A DNA stretch of 64,000 nucleotides from Culex pipiens pallens (lineage: Eukaryota > Arthropoda > Insecta > Diptera > Culicidae), in contig NC_068937.1 of assembly GCF_016801865.2 (NCBI RefSeq), positions 111,648,994-111,712,993 on the forward strand, in the 5' to 3' direction. The notes beneath the pieces are model-generated. The model had not been told where the DNA came from, did not search any database, and saw nothing but the letters and a program-made list of their open reading frames with translations. Within the stretch, counting starts at the first letter, position 1. Each line of letters starts with the position of its first letter. The position numbers were made by a program, and so were the translations under genes. Positions 12,187 through 21,862 of this stretch are shown here, piece after piece.

Positions 12187-13200
12187 GGCCACACCCGGAG
12201 TGGCCAGTGCCCTCGGGAAGGTTCTACCGGGGGGACATTATTCGAACCATACGACTTGGGGCAATATGGGTATCAAAATTCATGATTTTTGAAACTGGTA
12301 ATGAAAATGGCCATTTTGACTGGATTGGCCACACCCGGAGTGGCCAGTGCCCTCGGGAAGGTTCTACCGGGGGGACATTAATCGAACCATACGACTTAGG
12401 GCAATATGGGTATCAAAATTCATGGTTTTTGAAACTGGTAATGAAAATGGGCATTTTGACTGGATTGGCCACACCCGGAGTGGCAAATGCCCTCGGGAAG
12501 GTTCTACCGGGGGGACATTAATCGAACTATTCGACTTGGGGCAATATGGGTACCAAAATTCATGGTTTTTGATACTGGACATGAAAATTACCATTTTGAT
12601 TGGATTGGCCACACCCGGAGTGGCCAGTGCCCTCGGGAAAGTTCTACCGGGGGGACATTAATCGAACCATACGACTTGGGGCAATATGGGTATCAAAATT
12701 CATGGTTTTTGAAACTGGTAATGAAAATGGCCATTTTGACTGGATTGGCCACACCCGGAGTGGCCAGTGCCCTCGGGAAGGTTCTACCGGGGGGGACATC
12801 AATCGAACTATTCGACTTGGGGCAATATGGGTACCAAAATTCATGGTTTTTGATACTGGACATGTAAATTACCATTTTGATTGGATTGGCCACACCCGGA
12901 GTGGCCAGTGCCCTCGGGAAAGTTCTACCGGGGGGACATTAATCGAACCATACGACTTAGGGCAATATGGGTATCAAAATTCATGGTTTTTGAAACTGGT
13001 AATAAAAATGGGCATTTTGACTGGATTGGCCACACCCGGAGTGGCAAATGCCCTCGGGAAGGTTCTACCGGGGGGACATCAATCGAACTATTCGACTTGG
13101 GGCAATATGGGTACCAAAATTCATGGTTTTTGATACTGGACATGGAAATTACCATTTTGATTGGACATTTTCCGAACCATACTTGTTTTGGCAATTTATT
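12187..13200 (+). repeat. 140-bp satellite, terminal forward array (about 7 monomers)
   Basis: Includes a distinct monomer type with TTCGACTTGGGG, GGGTACCAAAAT and CATGAAAATTACC, alternating with the common type. The last unit is decayed: after TTGATTGG the sequence jumps to ACATTTTCCGAACCATACTT, a deleted monomer, and then leaves the array. Confidence 0.9.
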
Positions 13201-13363
13201 TCCACAGAGGTGCCAAAGATTGAAAAAATGTTATAGGAATAAATTATTTAGGATTAAATACATAGGCAATGTTTTAAAATATAAAATAAAATAGAATATT
13301 TTTTAGGAGTTTTGTACAAAGTTCTTTGTCATATTGGTCATGTAGAACATAACCACCTGCACC

Positions 13364-13960
13364 TTTTTGACATCTCGTGACGGAGGGGCGGTACGACCCC
13401 TTTCATTTTTGAACATTCGAAAAAAGTGGTGTTTTTCAATAATTTGCAGCCTGAAACGGTAATGAGATAGAAATTAGGTATCAAAGGGACTTTTATGTAA
13501 AATTAGACGCCCAATTTGATGGCGTACTCAGAATTCCGAAAAAACGTATTTTTCATAAAAAAAAAACACTTAAAAGTTTTAAAAGAGCTTCCATTTTCCG
13601 TTACTCGACTGTAAAATTTTTGAGAACATGTCATTTTATGGGAAATTTAATGTACTTTTCGAACTTTGCAGGGTTATTTTTTAGAGTGTAACAATGTTCT
13701 ACAAAGTTGTAGAGGGACCATCCATAAACCACGTGGACACCTTAGGGGGGGGGGGGTATGGCGATTGTCCACGATCCATACAAAAAAGTTTTTTTTTGTA
13801 TGGACAATTGTCCACAAAGGGGGGGGGGGGTAACAGATTCCCAAAAAAGTGTTCACACGTGGTTTATGGATGGTCCCAGAGCAGACAATTACAAAATTTT
13901 AATATATAGACATAAGCGAAATAAAGTTTTGAAAAAGTTACTTTTTGCGTTTCTCTTTGT
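13364..13960 (+). repeat. Family B, copy 1, right segment
   Basis: Resumes family B after the satellite element: ATCTCGTGACGGAGGGGCGG, GACCCCTTTCATTTTTGA, GCGTACTCAGAATTCCGAA, GGGAAATTTAATGTACTTTT and AACAATGTTCTACAAA. It is interrupted by a 164-bp MITE at 13714-13877. Family B also occurs at 16.7-17.36 kb (minus), 25.27-25.9 kb (plus) and 26.8-27.19 kb (minus). Confidence 0.85.
13714..13877. mobile_element. 164-bp palindromic MITE, GGGACCATCCATAAACCACG termini
   Basis: The right end is the inverted CGTGGTTTATGGATGGTCCC. The interior also folds, around GTATGGACAATTGTCCA and two G-runs. AGA occurs on both sides (13711-13713, 13878-13880), and the uninterrupted family B copy at 25.8 kb has the sequence once, so a 3-bp target duplication is supported. 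GGG...CCC ends with a 3-bp duplication suggest the PIF/Harbinger or CACTA groups. That assignment is inference. Confidence 0.85.
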
Positions 13961-14232
13961 TTCGTCGTCCGTGTCTGTCGCGGGTGGCTATGAACGGCCA
14001 TAATCAACGACGACCAACATTTTCAAAACGTTTTGACGTAGACTTACGTCTTTGTCGAAGGTGCCATTCCAAAAAACCCGGGCCGAAGGCCCTGGAATAT
14101 TGCGTCATCCGTCAATCGCTTATATCTTCCTTCCCTCAAATCGAATCGGCACGCTTTTGGTTCCATTCGATTCGAAAATTATTCAGCAATTTGCTATTGA
14201 ATTTTCAATGTTGGCAAAATAGTTTTACTATT
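13961..14232. other. Loop sequence of the outer foldback, left part
   Basis: Moderately GC-rich, non-repetitive sequence with TTTTGACGTAGACTTACGTC and a CCCGGGCCGAAGGCCCTGG stretch. It is separated from its continuation at 15861 only by the 1.6-kb palindrome. No long reading frame. Confidence 0.4.
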
Positions 14233-15860
14233 GAGCAATTCCATGTCAAATAGGGAATCGGTTGTACCCGACCCTCTCCGATTCCAATGAAACTTTGTAA
14301 ACATGTTATTCTACGCTTATATAAGCCATTTTTGTGTATATGGAGCCAGTTACACTCGATAATGATATTTGAGAAGGGCGTAACTGTTTTAAATATTTTG
14401 GTATTTCGTAATTTAAATATTGCTGTATCTCGAAGCCGTTGCATCGTATCAAAAAGTGGTCAAAGACAAACTTGTAGGAAATTTGACGGGCTTTCCGAAA
14501 AAATACACTGAAAGAAAAAAACACGCCACTTTTTCGAGATTTTTCGATTTTTAAGTTTAAAAGTCAAATTTGAGGGTGAGCCCACGATTTTTTTCGTTCA
14601 AAATTTTTGTGAAAATAGCCTAGGATGTTACAAAAAGACTCACGAAAAATGCAGGATGGAGCAACTCACCTAAAAAAATACAGAAATCATTTACTGAAAC
14701 TGTTTTTTTTCAAAAGTGCCCTAAACATAAAAATTTTCAAAATCCGAACACGAGAGTCGATTCTCCAGACAATTTTACTTAAAAGTCTCCATATTGATAA
14801 TTGTCCTATGTCCAATCCTTGTGAAGTTACAGTGGTTTTTAAAATAAAAATGTTGAAAAAATAGGTTTTTTGATGGTTTTTCGCAATTTCTATATATTTT
14901 TATATAATATTTTATAATATTTTTATCGGAAAGCTCGTCTAATTTCCCATAAGTTTGCCTTTGACCACATTTCAATTGGATATATGGGCTTACCGATATG
15001 AGCTTATTACATTGTTCATAACTAAAAAACATATTTTTTTTCAGTGTAGTATAGTAACCTGGATAGTAAATTAGCTTATATCTGTAAGCTCATACATCCA
15101 ATTGAAATGTGGTCAAAGGCAAACTTATGGGAAATTAGACGAGCTTTCCGATAAAAATATTTTCGAGACTGACAAATCAAGTCTGTCATATAGAAATTGC
15201 GAAAAACAATCAAAAAACCTATTTTTTCAACATTTTTTATTTTTAAAACCACTGTAACTTCACAAGGATTGGACATAGGACAATGATCAATATGGAGACT
15301 TTTATGTAAAATTGTCTGGAGAATCGACTCTCGTGTTCGGATTTTGAAAATTTTGATGTTTAGGGCTCTTTTGAAAAAAACAGTTTCAGTAAATGATTTT
15401 TGTATTTTTTTAGGTGCGTTGTCCCATCCTGCATTTTTCGTGAGTCTTTTTGTAACATCCTAGGCTATTTTCACAAAAATTGTGAACGAAAAAAATCGTG
15501 GGCTCACCCTCAAATTTGACTTTTAAACTTTAAAATCGAAAAATCTCGTAAAAGTGGAGTGTTTTTTTCTTTCAGTGTATTTTTTTCGGAAAGCCCGTCA
15601 AATTTCCTACAAGTTTGTCTTTGACCACTTTTTGATACGATGCAACGGCTTTGAGATACAGCAATATTTAAATTACGAAATACAAAAACATTTAAAACAG
15701 TTACGCCCTTCGCAAATGTCATTATCGAGTGTAACTGGCTCCATATACACAAAAATGGCTTATATAAGCGTAGAATAACATGTCTACAAAGTTTCATTGA
15801 AATCGGAGAAGGTCGAGAAAAAAGTAACTAAAAAAATCCTGTTTTGGGCTGGAATTGCTC
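14233..15860. mobile_element. 1.6-kb palindromic (foldback) element, copy 1
   Basis: Left end GAGCAATTCC, right end GGAATTGCTC. TATT lies directly outside each end, a possible 4-bp target duplication. Arms of about 770 bp (14233-15000 and 15060-15860) match in reverse through TTCAATGAAACTTTGTA, ATATAAGCCATTTTTGTGTA, CGAAGCCGTTGCATCGTATC, ATGCAGGATGG and GGACATAGGACAAT. The spacer between arms is short. No transposase is present. A second, truncated copy lies at 49773-51166. Frames of 70-95 aa here mirror each other on both strands and are artefacts. Confidence 0.85.
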
Positions 15861-16724
15861 TATTGTAACAACTCAACGTTTTAAAATGTTTTCAAAATGC
15901 AGAGATTTTGCAAGCAAAATGAGCGCTTCCCACTCACGGACGGGAAGGTCAAGTACCTATTTTGAGGTGAAAATCACACAAGCAGCGCGACCGGTACCGG
16001 TCGCGAAAAAAGAGGGGAAGTAGCGGGCCGAAAACTGATATAAGAAACTGCGCCAGATTTCAGACCATCATTCACGTCTCAGTCGTCGGACCGGCAGCAG
16101 CAGCAGGAAAGCCCAACCCAGAACAGCAGCAGCAGGAGAAAGAGGGACCAGAACTGCAAAAGAAGCGCGCATCGCCTTCTCGTCGTCACCGTCAGCCAGT
16201 TGCCTCTCGATGGCCGGACCGTTTGGATCTTTCGTGGTAAGGGGTGAGGACTTCCCAGCTCTTCGGAGTTGCCTCACTCCCCGTCCCTCGTCCCACCCGT
16301 GATGAGTCGGTGAAATGCCTTTCAGGAACTAGTGTTGGTCTTCGGGGGTGACGGATTGCACAGCTTTCTGAACCCCTCTCTCTCCACCACATTATGCTAC
16401 CAAACTTTCATTCGGTTCGCGAAAAAATCGTTTTTCGTTCTTCTCTCCTCCATTTGATGTTTCCATTGTTTAAATAAGGCTTTCTAGTCAAAGATTTACC
16501 AACACATTCAAAGTATGGTTACATGGCAGTTGCGGTCCGATTGAGTTGACTGGAGTGTGTAAGTTCTGTTTTGTCGTGAGGTCCATCTCCCATTTACAAT
16601 CTTATTCCGTTAATGTATTTCAAGTATCTAGCTAATTCTTCAAAATTAAGATATGGAAAACTCTATGTCCACATCTCAAAACTTTACGTAGTCTACGCCA
16701 TTCCAGTTATGTCTGTGACATAAC
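15861..16724. other. Loop sequence of the outer foldback, right part, GC-rich
   Basis: A compositional island within AT-rich repeats. It includes a 20-bp perfect palindrome, a TATA-like word, CAG-rich sequence and two GC hairpins, one of which (16237-16281) carries a C-TTCG-G tetraloop. The 69-aa minus frame at 16068-16277 shows no family features. It might be a captured host promoter or a non-coding RNA gene, but I could not match it to any RNA family I know. Confidence 0.4.
15986..16060 (+). promoter_or_regulatory. Candidate promoter: 20-bp palindrome plus TATA-like box
   Basis: CGCGACCGGTACCGGTCGCG at 15986-16005 is perfectly self-complementary, as expected for a dimeric transcription-factor site. 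About 33 bp downstream is GATATAAGAA, and further downstream are CAGTC/TCATTC words that could serve as an initiator. The arrangement suggests a plus-strand RNA polymerase II promoter, but the transcript is unknown. Confidence 0.3.
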
Positions 16725-17355
16725 TACTTTTTCTTTTTCTCGTAAAATCGTAATAACTCGTGATGTTTATAAGCAAACCCCTTATGTATATATGTTAAAT
16801 TTTTGTAATTGTCTGCTCTACTACTTTGTAGAACATTGTTATACTCTAAAAAATAACCCTGCAATGTTAGAAAAAAAACACGAAATTTTAAAATGAAAAA
16901 TTGTGTTCTAAATGAAAAAATGACCCTTCCGAGTCAATGTAGATTCGAAAAGTACATTAAATTTCCCATAAAATGACAAGTTCCAAAAAATTTTACGGTC
17001 GACTAACGGAAAATGGAAGAGTTTTTAAAACTTTTTTAGTGTTTTTTTCGATGAAAAATACGTTTTTTCGGAATTCTGAGTACGCCATCAAATTGGGCGT
17101 CTAATATTACATTAATGTCCCTTTGACACCAAATTTCTATCTCATCACCGTTTCAGGCTGCAAATTATTGAAAAAACACCTCTTTTTTCGCATGTTCAAA
17201 AATGAAAGGGGTCGTACCGGGGGGTCGTCCCGAGATTTCAAAAAACGGAGCTCAGATTCGTGATCAGGGACAAAAGTTACTTCTTAGGACAAAGTTTCAC
17301 GCAAATCGAAGAGGGGTCGTTGCAACTGCTGTGTGAGTTGGCGGAAAATTACCCA
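16725..17355 (-). repeat. Family B, copy 2 (right arm of the outer foldback)
   Basis: Reverse-complement match to 4447-4565 plus 13364-13960, without the nested insertions. It provides the intact reference across both insertion sites, including the TTGAAATCTCGGGAC-type junction (near 17230) and the TAGAACATTGTTATACTCT region. Confidence 0.85.
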
Positions 17356-17494
17356 ATAATATTGAGGAATGGGTAAAAATCACTATTAAACCATAAAAGG
17401 CAAAAAACGAAGATTGGAAGGCATTTGATGGTTGATATTTCATTTTTAATGGATTCCTTGGACAACGTTCTATAATGTTAAGACTTACATCAAT

Positions 17495-18425
17495 TTTCCT
17501 GTTTTTAAACCTTTGCATTTTAAAACTTTGCATATCTCAGTAACTAAGGGTCGTATCAACAATGTTAAAAAAGCCGAATATAGAGAATTTTCTCAGCTTT
17601 TAATTTTTTTTGCAAAAGTGGGCAAACATGTGCACATAATTAAAAAAAACTACGGCTATTTTCAAAAAAGTTACCTAAAATGGCTATAACTTGAAAAAGT
17701 TGCACTTTATCAAAATTTAACATCCAAAAATGCATTGGAAAAAAATTGGGACCGATGTTCCGATTTTTTTTAAATAGTATTGATTCAAAAATTTATAGCT
17801 CCGGCTAAGATTGTTTGCATTTTTTAGAAATTTCTGAAAAGGTGCCTCTTGATGTCCCCTTAAACATATAAAAAAGTGTTTTTTTGCAAATCAAGTTTTA
17901 TTGAAAAAAAGTGTAATTGTAAATCACAAAAAAATTACCGTGTATCATTTTTTCCAGTGTAGTCTTTATCCATACCTTTTGATCCGGGTTCGCAACGACT
18001 GAATATTTTTGAATCTTTCTGGTTTTGGCGAGCAGTCTTGTCGAAAAAGAAAAACAGATTTTCTCTACTTCACCGACGAAGGCCTCAAAATAAAGGCCAA
18101 AACGTCGGTGAAGTAGAGAAAATCTGTTTTTCTTTTTCGACAAGACTGCTCGCCAAAACCAGAAAGGTTTATTCATACCTACAACTCTGCCGAAGACACC
18201 AAATCGATAAAAAAATTCCTTCAAAAGATACAGATTATTGAATTTTCATACATCATTTTTGTAAGGATAGCTGCCCAATTTGTATTAAAAAATTATATGG
18301 ACAAACTTATGTTGCAAAATGGCTTCGTTGGACATACCGAAGGCACCAAAAAATGTTTCTGCCGGACAAAAATTTAAATTAAAAAAGACCGATTTCGTCT
18401 GCGCCAAAATATTAATTTTATTTTA
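17495..18425 (+). repeat. Family A, copy 2, split by a hairpin insertion
   Basis: Begins near CCTGTTTTTAAACCTTTGCA and shows the same landmarks as copy 1. Sequence breaks at about 17980 and resumes at 18167 with TATTCATACCTACAACTCTG. The flanks CCATACCT and TCATACCT may be an imperfect 8-bp duplication. A 67-aa plus frame and a 108-aa minus frame here read through the hairpin and are artefacts. Confidence 0.75.
18015..18166. repeat. 152-bp hairpin with 64-bp perfect arms
   Basis: Arm 18015-18078 begins CTTTCTGGTTTTGGCGAGCA and is matched base for base by the inverted arm 18103-18166. The 24-bp loop contains a second small inverted pair (GGCCT...AGGCC). It lies within an insertion in family A of about 185 bp (17981-18166). 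Perfect arms in otherwise decayed repeat DNA imply recent origin, gene conversion or selection. Confidence 0.9.
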
Positions 18426-19744
18426 TGTTCAATGTTTGTCAAACAGTTTCCAATCGGTTGTAAGCCGGTAAAAGGGGTGGGATTCGAATTAAAAAAAAAC
18501 GCATTGCAACCAATTCAAAAATTTGTATCATTTATAATTTTCCTCTCAAACCCTATTATAAATTATGAGAGTCTGACGTAATGAGTAACGAATTAAATTT
18601 GTTCACACGTGTCGAACGCTTAAGAGTGCTTGCAGTGTAACCACGGTGAGTCATGAGCACACTGCGTGTGGATGAGCTGGTTTCCCGAGGTGCAAACAGA
18701 ACGCAATTTTAAATCAAACATAAACTGCTGCAGGGGAAAAAAATGACTGTGCAAAGTTTGGCTTGGGGTGTGGTGCGGTTTTTAACCTCAAGTGTTGGCT
18801 GATTAAAATGAAATTTGAATCAAGTGGTTTCGTGGTTTGATTGAAGCATCACCCCGGTGGGGGCGGACACCATGTGGCTCCATTGTGTGTGAAGAGCGGA
18901 TTAACGCCACGTGGATTCGTGAGAAATTTTTAAATTTATTTTGTTTAAAAGTCTCGGATCCAGTAATTATACTGGAAAAAAGTATCATTAAAATAATAGG
19001 TAAGGATTCTTGGAAATGCAAACTCATTAAAAATAGCGATGATAGAATGAAACATTCATGGTACTTATAACAATAACCACAGTTTCAATTTACACAATAT
19101 CAACTTTTTATTTGGCTCGTTATCGCGCAATAGCAAGTTTGCTTTTAATTTCGTCCTTAACTTTTCCCAAACAGCTGGCCAACTGACAAAATGTTTTCCT
19201 TCGTCCCGATAGCTCAAAAGTTGTTGGATGGGATTTCCTTCCCTTACCCGTTTTCCTTCACAAAGAGCTGTGTGTCCAGATTAAAGTGGAGCAACAAAAA
19301 AAAGGAACAAAAAAACTTTAGATTTTTCACACTTTCTTTTTTTTGATTGGCAAAAAACGCATCCCGTTTTCCGCCGAAAAACGAAAAATGACAACATATT
19401 AGCTGATGTCTGAGGAAGGAGCGAAGGGAAATCAATTTCTTTGACAACTAATAAAAAAGCTTATCGGGTTTCCCCTTCTGAAGGCGAAAGGCGGTCGGTG
19501 AAAAAGTCCAAGCCAGTGGCAGCTTTTCGTTTGGTTTAGTTTAAGGTTTATTTTTTTTTTCTCTCGTCTTCCTCCTGATGCTGTTTGGTTCAGTATGACA
19601 AAACTCTCACCGAGTTGGGTTTCGCCGATAGTAGAGCAATTTTTCTTTGGCTGCATGTCACAGATGCGAGACATTTTTTTTTATTTACATGAACTCAAAA
19701 AAATTATAAATATCAGTTTTTACAAATTAAAACTTTTTTTCGTA
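18426..19744. other. Unique spacer, no gene seen
   Basis: Mixed-composition DNA with a GC-richer part at 18560-18920 and homopolymer runs. Several 65-80 aa frames overlap on both strands without recognisable features. A host intron or intergenic region is likely. Confidence 0.5.
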
Positions 19745-19904
19745 AAATCGCGATAACTCAACCGCCGCCAGCGATTCCACCGAAGCAGGCTTGGTCTAAT
19801 GTTTTGTTTACTTCCCCATCCGATGGAAGGTTGGAGCAGATGGGAATCGAACCCATGATCTTCCGCTTACTAAGCGGACAGCTTAACCATTTTGCCAACC
19901 CTAA
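19745..19904 (-). mobile_element. tRNA-derived SINE-like unit
   Basis: On the minus strand, reading from 19902 down, there is a D-arm-like GGCAAAATGGTTAAGC and a 5-bp anticodon stem TCCGC/GCGGA with loop TTAGTAA (anticodon AGT, threonine-like). A 5-bp T stem ATGGG/CCCAT follows with loop TTCGATT, a good B box. The would-be acceptor strands do not pair well, so it is not a normal tRNA. A non-tRNA body with CCATCGGATGGGGAAGTAAA follows, as in tRNA-derived SINEs. The 3' end is not defined. Confidence 0.5.
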
Positions 19905-20454
19905 TATTGTTGAATTCTGGAATTCCATAGACTACACAGAAGAAAAATATTGGTAATATTTAGGCTTAGTGAATTTTCATGCTCGAAAATTGCCAATTTC
20001 ACGCAATTTCAAAACACCAAATTTTACGCAAATTTCGCGGAACGTGAAAAATGTTAAAATAACTCTGAAAATCTTATATTCAAATCACAGAAATAACTTT
20101 TTATGCTTTATTATATATTATTCTTCAATAAGCTAAAAAAAATACTTTATTTTGAACGTGACACAAATAAAATCTCCTAATTTTCGAAAAAGTTTACACC
20201 TGGTTTATGGATGAGCTCTACATTTTTTGAAACAAAATGAAGGGCATGCGTTTTCTGAACTACTTTTTTTCAAATATTCGACTAGTAAAGCTAAAAATTT
20301 TTCACTGATTTGCTTCTGTCTTATCATTTTACATTTTATTAAATTTCATATCAAATCAAGATTAAACAATTTCGTTCAACCAAAATGACTTTAAAATAAT
20401 TTATAAAGTTTTCATCTCACTTTTACATAGGAATGAAAATAATCTTAAAAATAA
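19905..20454. other. AT-rich spacer with decayed repeat fragments
   Basis: Contains words shared with later repeats (CACGCAATTTC and TTTCGCGGA type, CTGGTTTATGGATG). No gene seen. Confidence 0.5.
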
Positions 20455-21276
20455 CTTTAAAGTTAAGCGAGTGAATACCAGGTTAAATTACTAATATAGA
20501 GTTAGTGATTTTTGACGGTTTCGTAGATGGCTTAAACTTCGTGAAATTTATCAATTTTCTCAAATCATTTTTTAAATAACAAAATAATAAATATTTGATC
20601 CATACAGACTATTTAAGTAAATATTATTAGTTTTTAATTGAATAGCTTGAAATCTAGAGTTAAAAAAAAACAAAAAGTCCAATAAGATATTGTCTTTCAT
20701 ATTTTTATAGGACCTGTGCAAAAAAACTCTAGAAATAAACCATTTGAGAATTGTTTAGCTTTTTTTTTAGTTTTTTAGAAACTTAATTTAAAATCAATAG
20801 GGAAAAATAATATAATTTGTAAGTAAATCAAATTTTTTTTATTCAAAATGAGGTTTATTTTGAATAAAACAACGCTGTATTGTTTATTCTACTTCAACAA
20901 TATCTTTCAAATAAAATAGCAGCAAATTGTTTATATTAAGGAATGAAAATATTACTGAATTTGATTAGTTTCTAAAAAACTAAAAAAGCTGAACAATTCT
21001 TCAAATGGTTTGTTTCTAGAGTTTTTTTGCACAGGTCCTATAAAAATATGGAAGACAATATCTTATTGGACCTTTTGTTTTTTTAAACTCTTGATTTCAA
21101 GCTATTCAATTAAAAACTAATAATATTTACTTAAATAGTCTGTATCCATGGATCAAATGTTATTTTAAAAAAATATTTGAGAAAATTGATAAATTTCACG
21201 AAGTTTAAGCCATCTACGAAATCGTCAAAAATCACTAACCCTATATTAGTATTTAACTCGCTTAACTTTACAGTTA
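20455..21276. mobile_element. Foldback element of about 820 bp
   Basis: Arms 20455-20800 and 20945-21276 match in reverse: AAGTTAAGCGAGT at the outer ends, then TAGTGATTTTTGACG, CGTAGATGGCTTAAACTTCG, TTAAGTAAATATTATTAG and AGGACCTGTGCAAAAAAACT. The centre is near 20870. A partial relative lies at about 22145-22200, with CACTAACCCTATGTAAGTA and CACTCGCTTAA. No coding capacity. Confidence 0.8.
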
Positions 21277-21502
21277 CACAGAAAAAATGATGGTAATATT
21301 CATCAGGAAATGGTGACAGATTTTGTGGCAAAAAAATGATTTATTTTACCCCAGAAAATGATGAATATACATCAGTTTTTGATGAATATTCATCAGGTTC
21401 ACATTTTTACACATTTTTTATGTAATATTACTCAAAAAGAGGTAATATTCAACCTACCAAATTTTCAACATTCCAAGATTCATTTTTTTTCTGTGTATTC
21501 AA
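21277..21502 (+). mobile_element. ATTCATCA MITE, copy 1
   Basis: Ends are ACACAGAAAAAA and TTTTTTTCTGTGT, an inverted pair. The interior has a fixed order: TGGTAATATTCATCAGG, GGTGACAGATTTTGTGGC, TGATGAATAT, GTTCACATTTTTACACATT, GTAATATTACTCAAAAAG and TTCAACCTACCAAATTTTCA. It is about 225 bp, too short for a transposase. Confidence 0.8.
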
Positions 21503-21654
21503 AAATTTATTTTCATTCCTATTTGAGTTTGATAAATTATTTTGAGAAACATCGTGACAGTTAAACACAAACTTGCAATTTCACGGAATTTCGCGGAAAG
21601 GGCCAAATTTCGCGGATTTCACGCTGTCCGCGAAATCGTGTAAATTCATTAACC

Positions 21655-21862
21655 CTAGAAAATGGTGGCAGATTTTGTGTCAAAAAAAAAAAAAGATCAA
21701 TTTTACCCCATAAATTGATGAATTTTCATCAGGTTTTGTTGAATATTCATCAGGTTCACATTTTTACACTTTTTTTATGTAATTTACTCAAAAAAGAGGT
21801 AATATTCAACCTACCAAATTTTCAACATTCTAAAATTCAACTTTTTTTCTGTGTGACATATT
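21655..21862 (+). mobile_element. ATTCATCA MITE, copy 2 (left end lost)
   Basis: Same interior order as copy 1, ending with TTTTTTTCTGTGT. The left terminus is replaced by other repeat sequence. Confidence 0.75.

Larger units (their letters stand above)
4566..13363. mobile_element. 8.8-kb satellite-bearing foldback element inserted in family B
   Basis: Boundaries come from the split family B copy. The 8-bp sequence TTTTTGAC occurs at 4558-4565 and again at 13364-13371, after which the host repeat resumes with ATCTCGTGACGG, as in the uninterrupted copies at 25.4 and 27.15 kb. Inside are a degenerate half-core (4689-4899), a long forward satellite array, two head-to-head inversions, two palindromic cores and a final forward array. 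GACAAAGGACTTTGT near the left end and an inverted ACAAAGTTCTTTGTC near 13314 may be relics of subterminal inverted repeats. No transposase is encoded. An 8-bp duplication is usual for hAT elements, but the superfamily is not shown. Confidence 0.7.
4447..17355. mobile_element. Outer foldback element (family B arms) with nested insertions
   Basis: Two inverted copies of family B bound this interval. The left end TGGGTAATTCTCCGCCAACT and the right end (read inward) TGGGTAATTTTCCGCCAACT differ by one base, and both continue into about 630 bp of matching arm. ATA lies just outside each end (4444-4446 and 17356-17358), consistent with a 3-bp target duplication. Removing the nested 8.8-kb satellite element, the 164-bp MITE and the 1.6-kb palindrome leaves roughly 2.3 kb. 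No transposase frame is visible, so it is non-autonomous. An alternative is chance proximity of two independent B copies in opposite orientation. Confidence 0.55.

Noticed and set aside
4900..13200. Possible CRISPR-like array
   Set aside because: Units are contiguous 140-bp tandem repeats without unique spacers, and the context is eukaryotic transposon DNA.
16300..16330. Hammerhead-ribozyme-like GTGATGAG...TGAAAT
   Set aside because: The conserved CUGAUGA begins with G here, and stem II and the third stem do not form. Judged chance.
16232..16400. Resemblance to signal-recognition-particle RNA or other known small RNAs
   Set aside because: Only short words are shared (CCCAGCT, CTTCGG). I could not place the conserved domains, so I left it as unknown structured DNA.
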